Source: Janthinobacterium sp. BJB426 (GTDB taxonomy: Bacteria > Pseudomonadota > Gammaproteobacteria > Burkholderiales > Burkholderiaceae_D). From it: 64,000 nt of DNA. Location of the stretch: NCBI RefSeq assembly GCF_002735705.1, contig NZ_PDZL01000010.1, positions 124,001 through 188,000 of the forward strand. Direction: 5' to 3'. Positions 51,108 to 59,928 of this stretch are shown here, piece by piece (position 1 is the stretch's first letter; each line of letters starts with the position of its first letter). The position numbers and the translations under genes were made by a program. The notes beneath the pieces were generated by a model. The model saw only the letters and a program-made list of their open reading frames with translations, had not been told where the DNA came from and did not search any database.

Positions 51108-51977
51108 CTAAATAGTAGCCAGCAATTGCGCCGAAGCGCTGGCGGCGGCGGTGGTGTCAGCCTTGAGCTTGGCGGCGGCCAGCTGCTTGGCGCGCGAGCG
51201 CGACGGCGGCAGGCGGCGCAGGGTTTTCAGGGCGTCCGGATCCTTGATGCCGATGGTGCGCTGGTCAACCGTAATCAGGCCGATTTCATTGAAGGCGGAC
51301 AAGGTGCGGCTCACCGTTTCCAGGGTCAGGCCCAGATAGCTGCCGATTTCATGGCGCGTCATGCGCAGGTTGAACAGCTTGCTCGAATAGCCCATCTGCG
51401 CAAAGCGGTCGGCCAGCGAGACGAGGAAGCGGGCCACGCGGGCTTCGGCACTGAGGGCGCCCAGCATGCCGATCATGGCTTGCTCGCGCACCAGTTCGCG
51501 GCTCATCACGCCGTACATGACGTTTTCCAGTTCCAGGTGGACTCTGCCCAGCGCCGTCAGCTTCTTGAACGGCAGCAGGATCAGGTCGCAGTCGGACAGG
51601 GCCACCGCTTCCGAGGAGTAATGGCGCGAGTGGATGCCGTCGACGCCCAGCATGTCGCCCTTCATGGGAAAGCTGAGCACCTGCTCATTGCCGAATTCAT
51701 CGATAAGCACGGTTTTCAGGAAGCCTGAATTGACGATGTACAGGGTGTCGAACGGCTGGCCGATCGTGTGCACGCGCTGGCCCGTCTTGAATTGCACGTG
51801 CTGGAACAGCAGTTCGTCGGCGGCGATGGTGCAGGCGCTGGAGATATGCAGCAGGTCGCACACCTCCTTCAGGTTCGACCAGAGCCGGCCCTGGCGCTGG
51901 CGCCCCGCTTCCATCGGAGAGGAGGGGGGCAGCGATGGTGAGGCGGCGCGGGTGTCGGGCGTTTGCGTGGACAGCAT
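51108..51977 (-). CDS. Crp/Fnr-family transcriptional regulator (289 aa)
   Basis: Cyclic-nucleotide-binding-like domain (LYIVNSGFLKTVLIDEFGNE, about 79-98, then the RHYSSEAVAL loop) followed by a helix-turn-helix, MTRHEIGSYLGLTLETVSRTL. Its Glu-Val-Ser-Arg recognition residues match those of FNR, predicting TTGAT-N4-ATCAA sites. Only three Cys are present (40, 49, 130), fewer than the four that hold the FNR iron-sulfur cluster. I start at the ATG at 51977 because AGGAG lies 6 bases before it; the ATG at 51983 is too close to that site. The N-terminus is disordered. A perfect FNR-type box lies upstream of the nearby uspA-like gene. Confidence 0.9.
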   Translation of the reverse strand: MLSTQTPDTRAASPSLPPSSPMEAGRQRQGRLWSNLKEVCDLLHISSACTIAADELLFQHVQFKTGQRVHTIGQPFDTLYIVNSGFLKTVLIDEFGNEQVLSFPMKGDMLGVDGIHSRHYSSEAVALSDCDLILLPFKKLTALGRVHLELENVMYGVMSRELVREQAMIGMLGALSAEARVARFLVSLADRFAQMGYSSKLFNLRMTRHEIGSYLGLTLETVSRTLSAFNEIGLITVDQRTIGIKDPDALKTLRRLPPSRSRAKQLAAAKLKADTTAAASASAQLLATI

Positions 51978-52254
51978 GTTCATCTCCTGGTGACAGGTAG
52001 TTCAGAGTTGAATAACGGGGTGCGCGGGACGGCGGGCGGGCAAGGGCCGGCGGCGCGCGTTCAGGCAGGTAATGCTCAATTCGCTGAAGACTTGCTGTGT
52101 GATGAAATAACTTCCCAGCAACTTGATTACTGGTTTCAGTATGCCAACAACCGTATGCAATTAATATCAGCAGTGGCTGAATATGGCAGTAGGAGCTGTG
52201 GTAGATGTAGTAGGATTGTTCCTACAGTCGACGCGCGGGCGCGCGCCGCCGGAC

Positions 52255-52899
52255 TTAGGTCTTGAAGGGGGAAAGCAGGCGGTGCGCGACGGCATACTGG
52301 ACCATTTCCGACAGCGAACTCATACCCATTTTTTGCATGATGCGCGTCTTGTGCGTACTCACCGTTTTGACGCTCAGGTGCAGGTTGTTGGCAATTTCCG
52401 TGATCGACTTGCCTGCCACCAGCAGGGAAAAGACTTCGAATTCGCGGTCCGACAACTGTTTGTGCAGCAAGCTTTCATTCGGCATCATGATGTTGAGCAC
52501 GAGTTGCTCCGCCACCTCGGCGCTGATATAGGGACGGCCCGACGCCACCTTGTGGATGGCGCCCACGAGCTGGGTACCCGCGCTTTCCTTGGTCAGATAG
52601 CCTTGCGCGCCGGCGCGGATGGCGCGCACCGCATATTGTTCTTCCTCGTGCATGGTGAGGATCAGGATGGACAGCTTGGGCGCCTCGCTGCGGATTTGCC
52701 GGATCAGGTCGACGCCGCTGCGGCCCGGCATCGACAGGTCGAGCAGCAACAGGTCGAAGCCGCCCTGGCGCACATGGTTGAGGACTTCAAAACCGTCGAT
52801 GGCTTCACCCACGATGTCGATATCCGGCGCGCCGTCAAGGATGCGCTTTAATCCTTCACGCATGATGGTGTGGTCGTCGGCAATCACAATACGTATCAT
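52255..52899 (-). CDS. NarL/LuxR-type response regulator (214 aa)
   Basis: Receiver domain at residues 1-120 (phosphoacceptor Asp in LLLLDLSMPGRSG, switch Thr in ILTMHEEE, Lys in YLTKESAG) followed by a LuxR-type helix-turn-helix (LSDREFEVFSLLVAGKSITE then NNLHLSVKTVSTHKTRIMQK, about 150-200). The ATG at 52899 starts exactly at the receiver (MIRIVIADDH); a GTG at 52941 would add 14 residues, and neither has a clear ribosome-binding site. No kinase is adjacent. Its position between the Fnr-type regulator and the universal stress gene suggests a redox or oxygen-related role. Confidence 0.92.
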   Translation of the reverse strand: MIRIVIADDHTIMREGLKRILDGAPDIDIVGEAIDGFEVLNHVRQGGFDLLLLDLSMPGRSGVDLIRQIRSEAPKLSILILTMHEEEQYAVRAIRAGAQGYLTKESAGTQLVGAIHKVASGRPYISAEVAEQLVLNIMMPNESLLHKQLSDREFEVFSLLVAGKSITEIANNLHLSVKTVSTHKTRIMQKMGMSSLSEMVQYAVAHRLLSPFKT

Positions 52900-53054
52900 A
52901 GGCGGGCAATCTGGTGGCGTGTAATCTGCTCTGTCCGTCACCGGACAATCAAATGTTAAGAAACGAGAAATGTTGTCATTTTAACTGAAGTGGCCGCACG
53001 TTTGCCTTTTTCTTGGTGCGCCGGCGACGGCGGCCTTCGTGGCCATGTGACCCC

Positions 53055-53522
53055 TTATTTTGCCGGGGGTTCCTTGATCAGCCTGTGCACGAGCACGGGC
53101 AGTTTCGAGTGCGACAGCACCTTGTTGGTCACGCTGCCCAGCAGTAACTGCCCCCAGCCGCTGCGGCCGTGCGAGCCCATGAAGATCAGGTCGCATTGCT
53201 GCAATTGCGCCACTTCCACGATTTTCAGGGCCGGGCTGTCGGAAAAGGCCGTCAAGCCCGTCGCCTGCAGACCCCGCTTGGCGGCCGCGTCGAGGATGGG
53301 CTGCCAGTGGTCGGCGCCCGCCTTGCGCATGGCGATGCGGTATTCCTCTTCGCTGGGATAGCTCGGTGGAATGATTTCGATGTACACCGGGTACTGGTAC
53401 TCGGGCGCCACGTACACGGCAAGGATGTCGGCGTGCATCTGTTCGGCAAAGGCAACGCCGGCACAGGCCGTCAAGTTGGAGACGGTGGAGCCGTCCGTGG
53501 CGATCAGAATTTTCTTATACAT
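53055..53522 (-). CDS. Universal stress protein, UspA family (155 aa)
   Basis: Usp fold with ATP-binding signature: N-terminal ILIATDGST and C-terminal GSHGRSGWGQLLLGS, which fits G-x2-G-x9-G-S. It therefore belongs to the nucleotide-binding class. AGGA precedes the ATG. A perfect FNR-type box is centred about 88 bases upstream, so anaerobic or low-oxygen induction is likely, as known for several usp genes controlled by FNR/ANR. Confidence 0.93.
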   Translation of the reverse strand: MYKKILIATDGSTVSNLTACAGVAFAEQMHADILAVYVAPEYQYPVYIEIIPPSYPSEEEYRIAMRKAGADHWQPILDAAAKRGLQATGLTAFSDSPALKIVEVAQLQQCDLIFMGSHGRSGWGQLLLGSVTNKVLSHSKLPVLVHRLIKEPPAK

Positions 53523-53988
53523 GGCAGGTCCTTTGGCAGTGACTCAGCGCGCGCAACGCCTCTTATTGTAGACGTGGCGGCAGCATTGTATTCATGTAAA
53601 GACTTGATAATTATCAATACTACTGCACCTTCAGTATAGACAACATTGGCAGAAAGATCGTGTTTAGCTGCAACGATGGCCGTGCGAGGCTGTTGCGCAG
53701 GCGCCCGGAGGCAGGATTTGTCATGTCGCGCGTGGTCTTGCACGCACGCCAATGGTAGTATTTCAAAATACAACAGCAGGAACACTTATTTCCTGGCGGA
53801 AAAGCTCTTGTAGACCCGCTTTGCACCAGGAAGCGCGTTTTGAGATTTACCAACAGGGCGGCGCCCTGCTACACTCGCACCATCGCAGCGGTATTGCCTC
53901 AAATCATCTTAATCGAGAAATTGTGGGTATCAGTCTGTAAAACGCACAGTTCAGGCGGAATTTTGACAAATTATGGAGAAGCAGGGAT
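53523..53988. other. 466-bp gap between usp and cheZ
   Basis: AT-richer than its surroundings. It contains the FNR-type palindrome near its left end and, on the minus strand, a -10-like TACAAT at 53565-53570. No credible gene is seen; the open frames here are short with no recognisable sequence and no ribosome-binding sites. The right part is the promoter region of cheZ, but no clear hexamers stand out. Confidence 0.6.
53604..53617. promoter_or_regulatory. Perfect FNR/ANR-type box
   Basis: TTGATAATTATCAA is an exact match to TTGAT-N4-ATCAA and fully palindromic. It lies 82-95 bases upstream of the usp start on the minus strand. A Crp/Fnr regulator with FNR-like recognition residues is encoded 1.6 kb away. 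Confidence 0.85.
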
Positions 53989-54858
53989 ATGACCAACGCC
54001 GCTGATGATTTCGATGCATTATTCGATGAAGTATCCGCGCAAAGCGCGGCCGCAGCCACGCCGGCGCCCGCCGCCGCGCCCGCTCCTGCCGTGATCGCGG
54101 ATGATGATTTTGACGCGCTGTTCGACTCCGTGTCGGCCAGCGCCGCCGTCCCGGCAGCCGCAGCGGCGCCGGTGGCTGCCGCGCCAGCCGCTGCGCAAGC
54201 GGCCCCCGTGGCCAGCGCCGACGCACATGGCGAGGCGGCAGATCCTGTCGACCAGTCCGACAAGCCGATGTTCGAGCGCTTGGGCGGCATCGTGCGCCTG
54301 CTGCACGATTCGCTGCGCGAACTGGGCTACGACAAGGCGTTGACGGAAGCGTCGTCGCAGATCGTCGATGCCCAGGACCGCCTCGAATATGTCGCCACCC
54401 TGACGGAGCAGGCCGCCAACAAGGTACTGAATACGCTCGACGAAGGCATGCCGGCGCAAGACGTGTTGTCGAAGAAAGCCAAGGACATGGACGGCCGCTG
54501 GACAGCCTTGTTCGACGGCAAGTTGAGCCTGGAAGAATTCAAGGCCCTGGCCGGCGATTCGCGCCAGTTCGCGCAAGCCGTTGCCGAAGCGACGGAAGCG
54601 GAAAAAGCACGCTTGCTGGAAATCATGATGGCCCAGGACTTCCAGGACATCACGGGCCAGCTGATCAAAAAAGTGGTCAACATCACCAAGACGGTGGAGC
54701 ACGAGCTGGCTCAGCTGCTGCGCGACAACGCGCCGGCCGAAGTGCGCGAGAAACTCGCACAGAAGCAGGACGCGCCGCTGATGCAGGGCCCGTCCGTGCC
54801 GTCGGTGGCGCTGGACCAGGATAATGTAGACGACCTTCTTGCGGATTTGGGATTCTAA
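53989..54858 (+). CDS. cheZ: Chemotaxis protein phosphatase CheZ (289 aa)
   Basis: Dephosphorylates CheY-P. The catalytic helix motif AQDFQDITGQ supplies the Asp and Gln that attack and position water (near residue 205). The long four-helix bundle is at about 90-250. The C-terminal NVDDLLADLGF is the CheY-binding peptide. The N-terminus is unusual: an acidic motif DDFDALFD occurs twice (residues 6-13 and 39-46) in an Ala/Pro-rich linker. AGGGAT precedes the ATG. The stop overlaps the cheA start by one base. Confidence 0.92.
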   Translation: MTNAADDFDALFDEVSAQSAAAATPAPAAAPAPAVIADDDFDALFDSVSASAAVPAAAAAPVAAAPAAAQAAPVASADAHGEAADPVDQSDKPMFERLGGIVRLLHDSLRELGYDKALTEASSQIVDAQDRLEYVATLTEQAANKVLNTLDEGMPAQDVLSKKAKDMDGRWTALFDGKLSLEEFKALAGDSRQFAQAVAEATEAEKARLLEIMMAQDFQDITGQLIKKVVNITKTVEHELAQLLRDNAPAEVREKLAQKQDAPLMQGPSVPSVALDQDNVDDLLADLGF

Positions 54859-56747
54859 TGGACGATATGCTCAAGGATTTCGTCGTTGAGGCGATGGATC
54901 TTGCGGTTAATGTTGAAGAGCACTTATTGCGCCTCGAGCGTGATCCTGACAACAAGGAAACACTGAATGCCGTGTTTCGTTCCTTCCACACCATCAAGGG
55001 TGGTGCCGGCTTCATGGGCTTGCCCGCGCTGGTGGCAGCCTGCCATCTGACGGAAAACCTGTTCGACGCCTTGCGCACGGGTGCCGCGCCCGTGACGCCG
55101 ATCGCCATCGAAGCGGCGCTGCAAGCGTCCGGATTCGTGGCCGACCAGCTGACGGAGCTGGCGAATGGCGCCGCGCCGGAAAGCTTGCCGGCCATGCCCG
55201 AAGAGCTGGAACACATTCTGACGAACGCCATCGAAGGCAAGGGCATGGACGCGCCTGCGCCAGCTGCCGCCTTGGTGGCGGAAGTTGCCGTTGCCGAGGT
55301 TGTCGAAGTCGTCGTGGCCGCGCCTGCCGCCGCCGTTGCCACTGCCAGCGCCGATGGCCTGGACTGGGAAGGCATGTATAACGCCGTCGTGCCTGAGGGT
55401 AATCGCGTCGCAGCAGCGCCGCCGGTGTCCGTCGTCGCCGCTGCGCCTGCCGCCGTGGTTGCCGCGCCTGCTGCTGCCGCTGTTGCCGCCAAACCGGTCG
55501 CCAAGGCCTGGGATGGCGCCGAACGCCGCGAAGAGCGTCCGGAAGTGCGCCATGCCGCGCCCGTCAAGGAAGACAGCATCCGCGTCGACGCCGTCAAGCT
55601 CGACGCCTTGCTGGAAGTGGCCGGCGAATCCGTGCAGGCCGCCAACCAGGCTGCCGTGCTGCTCGAGCGCTTGCTGCAATTCAAATTCGAAGGCCAGGCC
55701 GCCACCTTGATGGCGACCCTGGCGGAAACCCTGGAACGCGCTTCGCGTTACTCGACGGAACTGCAGCGGGCCACCCTGGCCACGCGCATGCAGCCTGTCG
55801 GCCGCCTGTTCCAGAAATTCCCGCGCCTGGTGCGCGAGCTGGCCAAGGATCTGGGCAAGGATGTCGAACTGACCATCGAAGGCGCGGAAACGGAAGTCGA
55901 CCGCGTGGTGGTCGACAGCCTGTACGATCCGCTCGTGCACATGCTGCGCAACTCGCTCGACCATGGCGTCGAATCGCCGGAAGCGCGCCTGGCTGCCGGC
56001 AAGCCCGCCAAATCGTATATTTCGCTGAAAGCCTGGCAGGAAGCCAACAGTGTCATGATCGTGCTGCAGGATGATGGCAAGGGCATGGATCCGGCCTTCC
56101 TGCGCAGCAAGGCCCAGCAAAAGGGCTTGATCAGCGAAAACGCGCAATTGAGCAACGACGAATGCTTCCAGCTGGTGTTCCTGCCGGGCTTCTCGACCAA
56201 GGAAGTCGCGTCCAGCGTTTCCGGCCGCGGCGTGGGCATGGACGTGGTGAAAACGGCCGTGGAGAAAAACCGCGGCGCCATCCACATTGAATCGGCGCTG
56301 GGCAAGGGCACCAAGTTCGCCATCCGCCTGCCGATCGAACTGTCGATCGTGCCGACCATGCTTGTGTCGACCTCGGGCGCCGCGCTGGCGCTGCCGATGG
56401 CGGTGGTGCAGCGCGTCGTCGAATTGCCGGAAACCTTCATGGAGGTGGGCGGCGCGCCCGTGCTGAAAGACCAGGGCCGTCCATTGCCCGTGCGCTCGCT
56501 GGCCGGCTCCCTGGGCTACGAATCGTGCAGCGAGCGCGTCGGCATCGTGGTCGCTGCGCCACAGCCGTACATCCTTGCCGTGGAAGCCGTCGATGGCACG
56601 GCCGACCTGGTGATCAAACCGATGACGGCCATCACCGTGGAAGGCATCACGGGCACGGCCCGCTCGGCTGAAGGCGAACTGGTGCTGGTAGTTGGCCTGT
56701 CGTTCCTGATGGATGGTTGTCGAGGTAGCGTGCGTTTAGCTGCCTGA
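54858..56747 (+). CDS. cheA: Chemotaxis histidine kinase CheA (629 aa)
   Basis: Hpt domain with phosphorylated His44 (RSFHTIKGGAGFMG), a long Ala/Val-rich linker (about 130-215) in place of a clear P2 CheY-binding domain, dimerisation and ATPase domains (MLRNSLDHGVESPEAR; DDGKGMDP; SGRGVGMDVVKTAV; GKGTKFAIRLP) and a CheW-like P5 domain from about 500. It is co-translated with cheZ (one-base overlap). Without P2, phosphotransfer would be less specific and could serve other receivers. The gene is followed by a strong terminator. Confidence 0.93.
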   Translation: MDDMLKDFVVEAMDLAVNVEEHLLRLERDPDNKETLNAVFRSFHTIKGGAGFMGLPALVAACHLTENLFDALRTGAAPVTPIAIEAALQASGFVADQLTELANGAAPESLPAMPEELEHILTNAIEGKGMDAPAPAAALVAEVAVAEVVEVVVAAPAAAVATASADGLDWEGMYNAVVPEGNRVAAAPPVSVVAAAPAAVVAAPAAAAVAAKPVAKAWDGAERREERPEVRHAAPVKEDSIRVDAVKLDALLEVAGESVQAANQAAVLLERLLQFKFEGQAATLMATLAETLERASRYSTELQRATLATRMQPVGRLFQKFPRLVRELAKDLGKDVELTIEGAETEVDRVVVDSLYDPLVHMLRNSLDHGVESPEARLAAGKPAKSYISLKAWQEANSVMIVLQDDGKGMDPAFLRSKAQQKGLISENAQLSNDECFQLVFLPGFSTKEVASSVSGRGVGMDVVKTAVEKNRGAIHIESALGKGTKFAIRLPIELSIVPTMLVSTSGAALALPMAVVQRVVELPETFMEVGGAPVLKDQGRPLPVRSLAGSLGYESCSERVGIVVAAPQPYILAVEAVDGTADLVIKPMTAITVEGITGTARSAEGELVLVVGLSFLMDGCRGSVRLAA

Positions 56748-56771
56748 CGTAAGTGTCGCTGTATTCTTTGG

Positions 56772-56800
56772 AAAGCCCGCCAGGTATGGCGGGCTTTTTT
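56772..56800. terminator. Bidirectional intrinsic terminator after cheA
   Basis: Perfect 10-bp stem (56772-56781 with 56788-56797), 6-nt loop, and T-run on the plus strand with A-run before it. It serves cheA and probably also the convergent S41 peptidase gene. Confidence 0.9.
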
Positions 56801-56812
56801 ATGGCGCCAGCG

Positions 56813-57943
56813 TCAAATGTTGTTAGGGCGTAGCGTGCCGCCTTCCAGCCAGCGCTGCACGCGCACGATTTCCTGGGCGCGCCCCGCTTCGTCCTTCGGC
56901 GGCGGCAGGTAGATGTCGGGCATGATGCCGCCCAGGTCCACTTGCAGATGCGGCAGCCGGGCCGAGCGCGAGGTCGCGTATTGCAACTCGCGCACGCCGG
57001 AGGGCAGGGCGTGCAGGCGCAGGTTGGAATAGTCGAGCGCGCCTTCGCTGTTGCGGCCGATCAATTTGACATGAAAACTTTGCCGCGCCGCCAGCAGGAA
57101 TTCCTCGCAGGAACTGGCGCACTCGCTGTCCATCAGCACGGCCACGCGTGTGGGGCGGCGCGGCTCCTGCGCGCTCACGCGGGCATAGCTGATGAGTTCG
57201 TCATTTTCCTGTGGCACGTAGTCGCCCGGCTTGACCGTGCGCATCTGTTTCACGGCCTGGGTCGCAAAGTCGATGCAGTCCTGGTCGCCGGGTGCCACCA
57301 GCGCGCAGATTTTTTCCTGGCTCGCGATATTGGCCGGCGTGGACAGCCATTCGGCGCCCACGCTGACCATCTCGTCTGAGCTGATCCATTGCAGCAGCGG
57401 CGCATACGTGCTGTCGCTGCCGCCGGCGTTGCGGCGCACGTCGATGATCCAGTTGGGACGCGCCGCCAGTACCGCGCGATGCGTATCGAGCAGGGCGGCC
57501 ACGGCGGCGCGGTAGGGGTCGTGAAAGCTGGGCAGGCTCAGCAGCACCGTCGCGTCAGACAAGATTTGCAGCGCCGGCTCCTTCGACGGGGCTGCCTGGC
57601 TCGCCACGTTCGGCCTGGCTGGCGCCGGCTTGGCAATCTCTTGCACGCTGCCCGGCTTCACATACAAATGGCTCTTGCGCCACATGCCCAGATAGTTTCC
57701 CAGGATCGCGTTGCAAGCCTTGTCGTCGGCCGCGCTGGCCGCCGCCGTGGTGGCCGTGGCCAGCGCCAGGTCGAAGTAAGCCTGGCCCTTTTGCGCCAGG
57801 TGGGCACGTGCGCCCGTATCATTTTCCAGCAGGAAGGGAGTAATCGCGCGCAAGTCCCGCACGCAGGTTTCTCCCGGCGCGGCGGCCAACGCATGCGTGT
57901 TGGCCAGGGTGAGGGCGGCCAGCGCCCAGAAGTGCAGTTTCAT
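56813..57943 (-). CDS. Secreted S41-family peptidase-like protein (376 aa)
   Basis: Signal peptide (residues 1-21, ending ALAAA) and a tail-specific-protease-like domain: WIIDVRRNAGGSDSTYAPLL (about 164-183) and the nucleophile region MDSECASSCEEFLLAARQS (about 262-280), then IMPDIYLPPP. No PDZ domain is visible, unlike CtpA/Prc. Probably a periplasmic protease or a catalytically modest relative. GGGAC precedes the ATG. It is convergent with cheA across a terminator. Confidence 0.82.
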   Translation of the reverse strand: MKLHFWALAALTLANTHALAAAPGETCVRDLRAITPFLLENDTGARAHLAQKGQAYFDLALATATTAAASAADDKACNAILGNYLGMWRKSHLYVKPGSVQEIAKPAPARPNVASQAAPSKEPALQILSDATVLLSLPSFHDPYRAAVAALLDTHRAVLAARPNWIIDVRRNAGGSDSTYAPLLQWISSDEMVSVGAEWLSTPANIASQEKICALVAPGDQDCIDFATQAVKQMRTVKPGDYVPQENDELISYARVSAQEPRRPTRVAVLMDSECASSCEEFLLAARQSFHVKLIGRNSEGALDYSNLRLHALPSGVRELQYATSRSARLPHLQVDLGGIMPDIYLPPPKDEAGRAQEIVRVQRWLEGGTLRPNNI

Positions 57944-58282
57944 TCAGGTCCCCATCGGTTGTGGGCGCGTGCGCTTGCGCGCGCCGGTCATTATTGTCGA
58001 AATACAATACACGAAAGATTAAGTAAAAAATATCATTTTTTTGACCGCGCCGTGACTCGTTCGGCGGCCTGCGTGCGGACGGGGCCGGTATGCCGCCAGC
58101 AAGGCGATATCGGCAATTTTTCGCCCATATCCAACAAATGAGCCGAACTTTGTATCGCCAATCCCACGATTTTGCCTGTTTCGGTTCTGTATTCCCCAAT
58201 ATATGGCATAATCCTTGTGGATCACCGTATGACCTGGTATCACTTGATCACTTAAACAGGCTGTGGCAACGCTGCATAAATC
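57944..58282. promoter_or_regulatory. Divergent promoter region of the S41 gene and the leu operon
   Basis: This 339-bp AT-rich gap holds an extended -10 element TGGCATAAT (58204-58212, plus strand) about 70 bases before leuC. No leader peptide with Leu codons and no riboswitch-like structure was found. No gene is seen in it. Confidence 0.5.
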
Positions 58283-59686
58283 ATGATGAAGACGCTTTAC
58301 GACAAACTTTGGGAATCCCACGTTGTTCGGGCCGAAGATGATGGCACGACAATTCTGTACATCGACCGGCACCTGCTGCACGAAGTCACCAGCCCGCAAG
58401 CCTTCGATGGCCTCAGCGTGGCGGGCCGCCAGCCGTGGCGCATTTCCGCCAACCTGGCCGTGGCCGACCATAACGTGCCCACCACCAGCCGGGTCGACGG
58501 CATTGCCGACCCCGTTTCGCGCCTGCAGGTGGAAACGCTGGACAAGAACGCCAAGCACTACGGCTTGACCTACTTCAACATGAACGACAAGCGCCAGGGT
58601 ATCGTGCATGTGATCGGCCCGGAACAGGGCGCGACCCTGCCCGGCATGACGGTCGTCTGCGGCGACTCGCACACGTCCACGCACGGCGCGTTCGGCGCGC
58701 TGGCGCACGGCATCGGCACGTCCGAAGTGGAACACGTGCTGGCCACGCAGACCTTGCTGCAAAAAAAATCCAAATCCATGCTGGTGCAGGTCGACGGCGC
58801 CTTGCCGGCCGGCGTGACAGCGAAAGATATCGTGCTGGCCATCATCGGCAAGATCGGCACGGCCGGCGGCACGGGCTACTGTATCGAGTTTGGCGGCTCG
58901 GCCATCCGCGCGCTGTCGATGGAAGGGCGCATGACGGTGTGCAACATGGCGATCGAGGCGGGCGCGCGCGCCGGCATCATCGGCGTGGACGACACCACCA
59001 TCAATTACGTCAAGGGCCGTCCGTTTTCGCCGGCCGGTCCGCACTGGGAACGGGCCGTGACCTATTGGCGCACCCTGCATTCGGACCCGGGCGCCCGTTT
59101 CGACCTCGTCGTCACGCTCAACGCGCAAGAGATTCAACCGCAAGTGACATGGGGCACGTCGCCGGAAATGGTCATCGGCATCGATGGCCGCGTGCCAGAT
59201 CCGGACAATGAAAAAGACAGCGTCAAGCGCGACGCCATCGAAAAAGCCCTGGTCTACATGGCCCTCAAACCGAACACGCCGATCACCGACGTACGTATCG
59301 ACAAGGTTTTCATTGGTTCCTGCACCAATTCGCGCATCGAAGATTTGCGCGCGGCAGCCGCCGTGGTGCGCGGCAAGTACCGCGCCTCGAACGTGACCCT
59401 GGCGCTGGTCGTGCCCGGTTCCGGCCTCGTCAAGGATCAGGCCGAACGCGAAGGCCTGGACCGCATCTTCAAGGATGCCGGCTTCGAATGGCGCGAACCG
59501 GGTTGCTCCATGTGCCTGGCCATGAATGCGGACCGCCTGGAACCGGGCGAACGCTGTGCATCGACCTCGAACCGCAACTTCGAAGGCCGGCAAGGGCAGG
59601 GCGGCCGTACCCACCTGGTGTCGCCCGCGATGGCGGCCGCGGCGGGTATCGCTGGCCACTTTGTCGACGTGCGGGGCTTGCGATGA
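58283..59686 (+). CDS. leuC: 3-isopropylmalate dehydratase large subunit (467 aa)
   Basis: With LeuD isomerises 2-isopropylmalate to 3-isopropylmalate in leucine synthesis. Iron-sulfur cluster Cys are in [13 protein letters not shown] and [21 protein letters not shown] and [11 protein letters not shown] are further active-site motifs. Length matches the family. First gene of leuC-lipoprotein-leuD-leuB-asd. Two ATG codons are adjacent at the start (58283 and 58286), with no strong ribosome-binding site. Confidence 0.97.
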   Translation: MMKTLYDKLWESHVVRAEDDGTTILYIDRHLLHEVTSPQAFDGLSVAGRQPWRISANLAVADHNVPTTSRVDGIADPVSRLQVETLDKNAKHYGLTYFNMNDKRQGIVHVIGPEQGATLPGMTVVCGDSHTSTHGAFGALAHGIGTSEVEHVLATQTLLQKKSKSMLVQVDGALPAGVTAKDIVLAIIGKIGTAGGTGYCIEFGGSAIRALSMEGRMTVCNMAIEAGARAGIIGVDDTTINYVKGRPFSPAGPHWERAVTYWRTLHSDPGARFDLVVTLNAQEIQPQVTWGTSPEMVIGIDGRVPDPDNEKDSVKRDAIEKALVYMALKPNTPITDVRIDKVFIGSCTNSRIEDLRAAAAVVRGKYRASNVTLALVVPGSGLVKDQAEREGLDRIFKDAGFEWREPGCSMCLAMNADRLEPGERCASTSNRNFEGRQGQGGRTHLVSPAMAAAAGIAGHFVDVRGLR

Positions 59687-59754
59687 CGGCAGGGACTGGC
59701 GCCGCTGGTTTACACTAGCGTTCCCAGTCCCTTACTTACTATCAAGAAATCATC

Positions 59755-59877
59755 ATGAAAAAACTCTTCGCCCTCCTCATCGCCACCGTGATCCTGTCTG
59801 GCTGCAACACCGTCTCCGGCATCGGCCGCGATGTGCAGAAAGTCGGCCAGGTCGTCACTGGCGCCGGCGGAAAATAA
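59755..59877 (+). CDS. Entericidin A/B-family small lipoprotein (40 aa)
   Basis: Very short gene. The protein begins MKKLFALLIATVILSGCNTV, a signal peptide with lipobox LSGC (lipid-modified Cys17), followed by GIGRDVQKVGQVVTGAGGK, the entericidin pattern. It becomes a small outer-membrane or inner-membrane lipoprotein. Lying between leuC and leuD is typical of Burkholderiales, so it is probably expressed with the leucine genes. A plus-strand gap of 68 bases separates it from leuC. Confidence 0.88.
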   Translation: MKKLFALLIATVILSGCNTVSGIGRDVQKVGQVVTGAGGK

Positions 59878-59928
59878 ACCGTGACGTGCCGGCGCCCAGC
59901 GCCGCGCGTCCTACCGAGTAGAAACAGC

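Noticed and set aside
53752..53940. 62-codon plus-strand frame in the usp-cheZ gap
   Set aside because: No ribosome-binding site, no family resemblance, composition unlike neighbouring genes.
58213..58282. Leucine attenuation leader before leuC
   Set aside because: No short frame with clustered Leu codons and no terminator hairpin between the candidate promoter and leuC.
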